Assembly (NCBI RefSeq): GCF_023065955.2
Contig: NW_026622963.1
Location: forward strand, 8,067,001-8,131,000
DNA: 64,000 nt
Origin: Ursus arctos
Lineage: Eukaryota; Chordata; Mammalia; Carnivora; Ursidae
Reading direction: 5' to 3'
Numbering within the stretch: the stretch's first letter is position 1; every line of letters begins with the position of its first letter. Positions 62,278-64,000 of the stretch are shown piece by piece. A model generated the notes under the pieces. The model made no database searches, was not told the origin of the DNA, and was given only the letters and a program-made list of their open reading frames with translations. The translations under genes and the position numbers were made by a program.

Positions 62278-63309
62278 ATTTTGATCCAAAGCTCAGGATA
62301 CACACAGTGGTAAAATTGAGTAGCATATAATATCATCAAACTCTAAATTCTGTGTAATTTGCTGCAACCCAGATTGTATGTGTTTTATGTGTGTTTAAAT
62401 AAATATATTAAATACACATGTGTATACATACACACATATATAACAGATCCAAGATTGACTGACTTGATTTGAAATGGTTGAATCTGCAGTGTAAAATGTG
62501 GTTCAGCCATGATTAGGAACTGAAATTTAGTACAAGAGAGAAAAGGACTTGATGTAACAAAATCTTTTAGCTACAAATCCCGGTATAGAGCACTTGGGGG
62601 TTGGGTGGGGGCGGGTTGGTGAGACAATCAGATCGGTAAATTGATTAAATGCTCCTAACCCTGTAATTTTGTGCATAGAGCACCCTGTGCTGTGGAAATA
62701 ACTGTTCTTAGATTTTCATTGTAACTGGACTGTTCAGGTTGCCCAGAGGGAAAGAACATTCCTAATTCTAATAAAATAAACTTTTATTTTGTTATTCCAT
62801 TAGTTACTTATGTTTATTTTTATAGTTAAAAAAAAAGATATATTGGTGGCCCAAGTCACCTGTTTTATGTGCCTTATTCACTGTTCCTACTTAATATAAA
62901 ATGATGAGATTTGGTTCAGTTTCTTTGCAGGGAACTGTGAATGAGACCATCCCCCACAATTAACTTGGTTAATAAAGCCTTCAGAGCATTTTCTGAAAGC
63001 TTTCCAATTTCTGTCTTGAACATTGAATTTAAATTGCTCTTTGTGTTGTAACAATGACAGATGCTCAGATTTTTGTCAGTTTTTTAAACAAAATATTTTA
63101 AAAGTCATTTAAACTCCCTCACATTGCTTCCATTTAGCTCACTCTTAAAAGCTACTAAGTATCTCCTGTAGGGATGGAGGGAGAGTTTTTTCTTAGACCC
63201 CATAAGTCGGAGATCTCCATCATTGATATTCTAGCCAAATCCAGATTTTAGGACTATTTAATTTGGTTTTATTTGGATCTATACTTATGAGAGTTCAAGT
63301 ATCACTTCT

Positions 63310-63420
63310 ATCTTCAAAGCACTTTAACTTCTATTACTGTCTAGTAGAGGTGTAAACAATTGCTGTTTTACAAAAGAAGAAAATAAGGCTCAGTGAGGTT
63401 AAGTAACTTGCCCAAGATTT
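63310..63420 (-). repeat. MIR fragment, antisense
   Basis: TTTTACAAAAGAAGAAAATA, AGGCTCAGTGAGGTTAAGTA, ACTTGCCCAAG. Confidence 0.65.
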
Positions 63421-64000
63421 CAGTTTCTTCTATCTGGGACTCGATCAACATTGTACTACCTCTTTGTATATTAATTTGGTCTCAGAATGACCTAGCATTC
63501 AGTACCAGGAAAGGTGGCTCTTAACTACAGCATTGTGCTTTTAACCACGTAAAAGACTATGTAAATGCCTGTCACTGCTACTGTTTGAGGAATGTTATGT
63601 ACTATCTCTGATCTTTAATATGTTGATGCTGTTTCAACTAATGTGGCTCTGTTTTGCTCAATCAAGTGAAACCAGCCATGGGAGAATAGCCCTTCCCATC
63701 TTGCTGATTAGGACAGTCCTCATGGGAAGACTATTGCATGTGATAATTAAGAGTAAAGGTTCAGCATTATTTGATTTGATAAAGTGGCCAAGCAATTTGC
63801 AGTTAATTGGTCTAGTTATTTGAGTGAATTTTTAATATAAAGAGTTTTGGATAGCCTACTGGAACTTGTTACAAAATTTGTTTTATAAGTGATAACTGAA
63901 AATGCACAAACAGCTGAAATCTACTTGTTCTCAGCATTTCTCCTTCGAACTGGATGGATGGCATTTGGGGCTTTAAGAAGATAAGTAGTGAGCATTATGG

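Larger units (their letters stand above)
59484..64000 (+). other. ARIH1: ARIH1 3' UTR and probable extension to window end
   Basis: Sequence after the stop codon contains no CanSINE or L1, in contrast to the introns, and has many short AT-rich stretches. Possible poly(A) signals AATAAA lie at 59661, 62272, 62770, 62775 and 62971. The true end cannot be chosen from sequence alone, so this span may include flanking DNA. It holds (AAAAC)n at about 59543-59573, an AAATAT-type run near 60750-60770, a TA/CA-rich tract near 62376-62441 and a weak antisense MIR near 63310-63420. I see no second gene. Confidence 0.7.

Noticed and set aside
1..64000. CRISPR array, operon, prophage or similar prokaryotic system
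   Set aside because: Spliced gene, SINEs and L1s identify mammalian DNA; dispersed repeats are retrotransposons, not regularly spaced arrays.
1..64000. tRNA genes inside SINE heads
   Set aside because: The tRNA-like heads belong to CanSINEs with A-rich tails and target duplications; none is a standalone tRNA gene.

Overview
This window is mammalian nuclear DNA, almost certainly from a carnivore. The genome type is shown by long AT-rich introns, GT-AG splice sites, L1 LINEs, MIR and hAT relics, and above all more than thirty copies of the carnivore tRNA-derived SINE (CanSINE/SINEC, head GGGGCGCCTGGGTGGC, tail CAAATAAATAAAATCTTT). One young CanSINE subfamily and the young L1 3' ends look like those of arctoid carnivores, and I would guess a bear. 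The species call is inference.

There is one protein-coding gene, on the + strand: ARIH1 (HHARI), an RBR-type E3 ubiquitin ligase. Twelve exons lie between 16355 and 59483. They encode 409 residues that align without gaps to human residues 149-557, as I recall that protein. The first residues (acidic N-terminus and most of the UBA-like domain) are encoded upstream of the window. If the human 14-exon structure holds, the exons here are 3 to 14. RING1 is in exons 3-5, the IBR mainly in exons 7-9, the Rcat/RING2 with its catalytic cysteine in exons 10-11, and the autoinhibitory Ariadne domain in exons 12-14. Every zinc ligand I checked, the catalytic Cys, and the three residues that hold the ligase shut are present. 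No frameshift or stop interrupts the coding exons.

Layout: 1-16354 is intron 2 (old L1, several CanSINEs, a compound young L1, a 5'-inverted L1). 16500-23688 is intron 3 (perfect 210-bp tandem duplication, antisense L1). Two closely spaced exons follow, then the 14.8-kb intron 5 (24328-39125), the most repeat-laden part. The nine remaining exons run from 39126 to 59483. From 59484 to the window end there is no CanSINE or L1, consistent with a long 3' UTR and flanking sequence.

I found no second gene, operon, CRISPR array or novel system. The longer open frames outside ARIH1 exons are L1 ORF2 remnants, CanSINE translations or a (TTTTC)n microsatellite. The points most worth a second look concern genome dynamics: a perfect tandem duplication with 4-bp junction homology, an L1 insertion with two different 3' ends inside one target-site duplication, a twin-primed L1, and facing SINEs separated by a pyrimidine tract.
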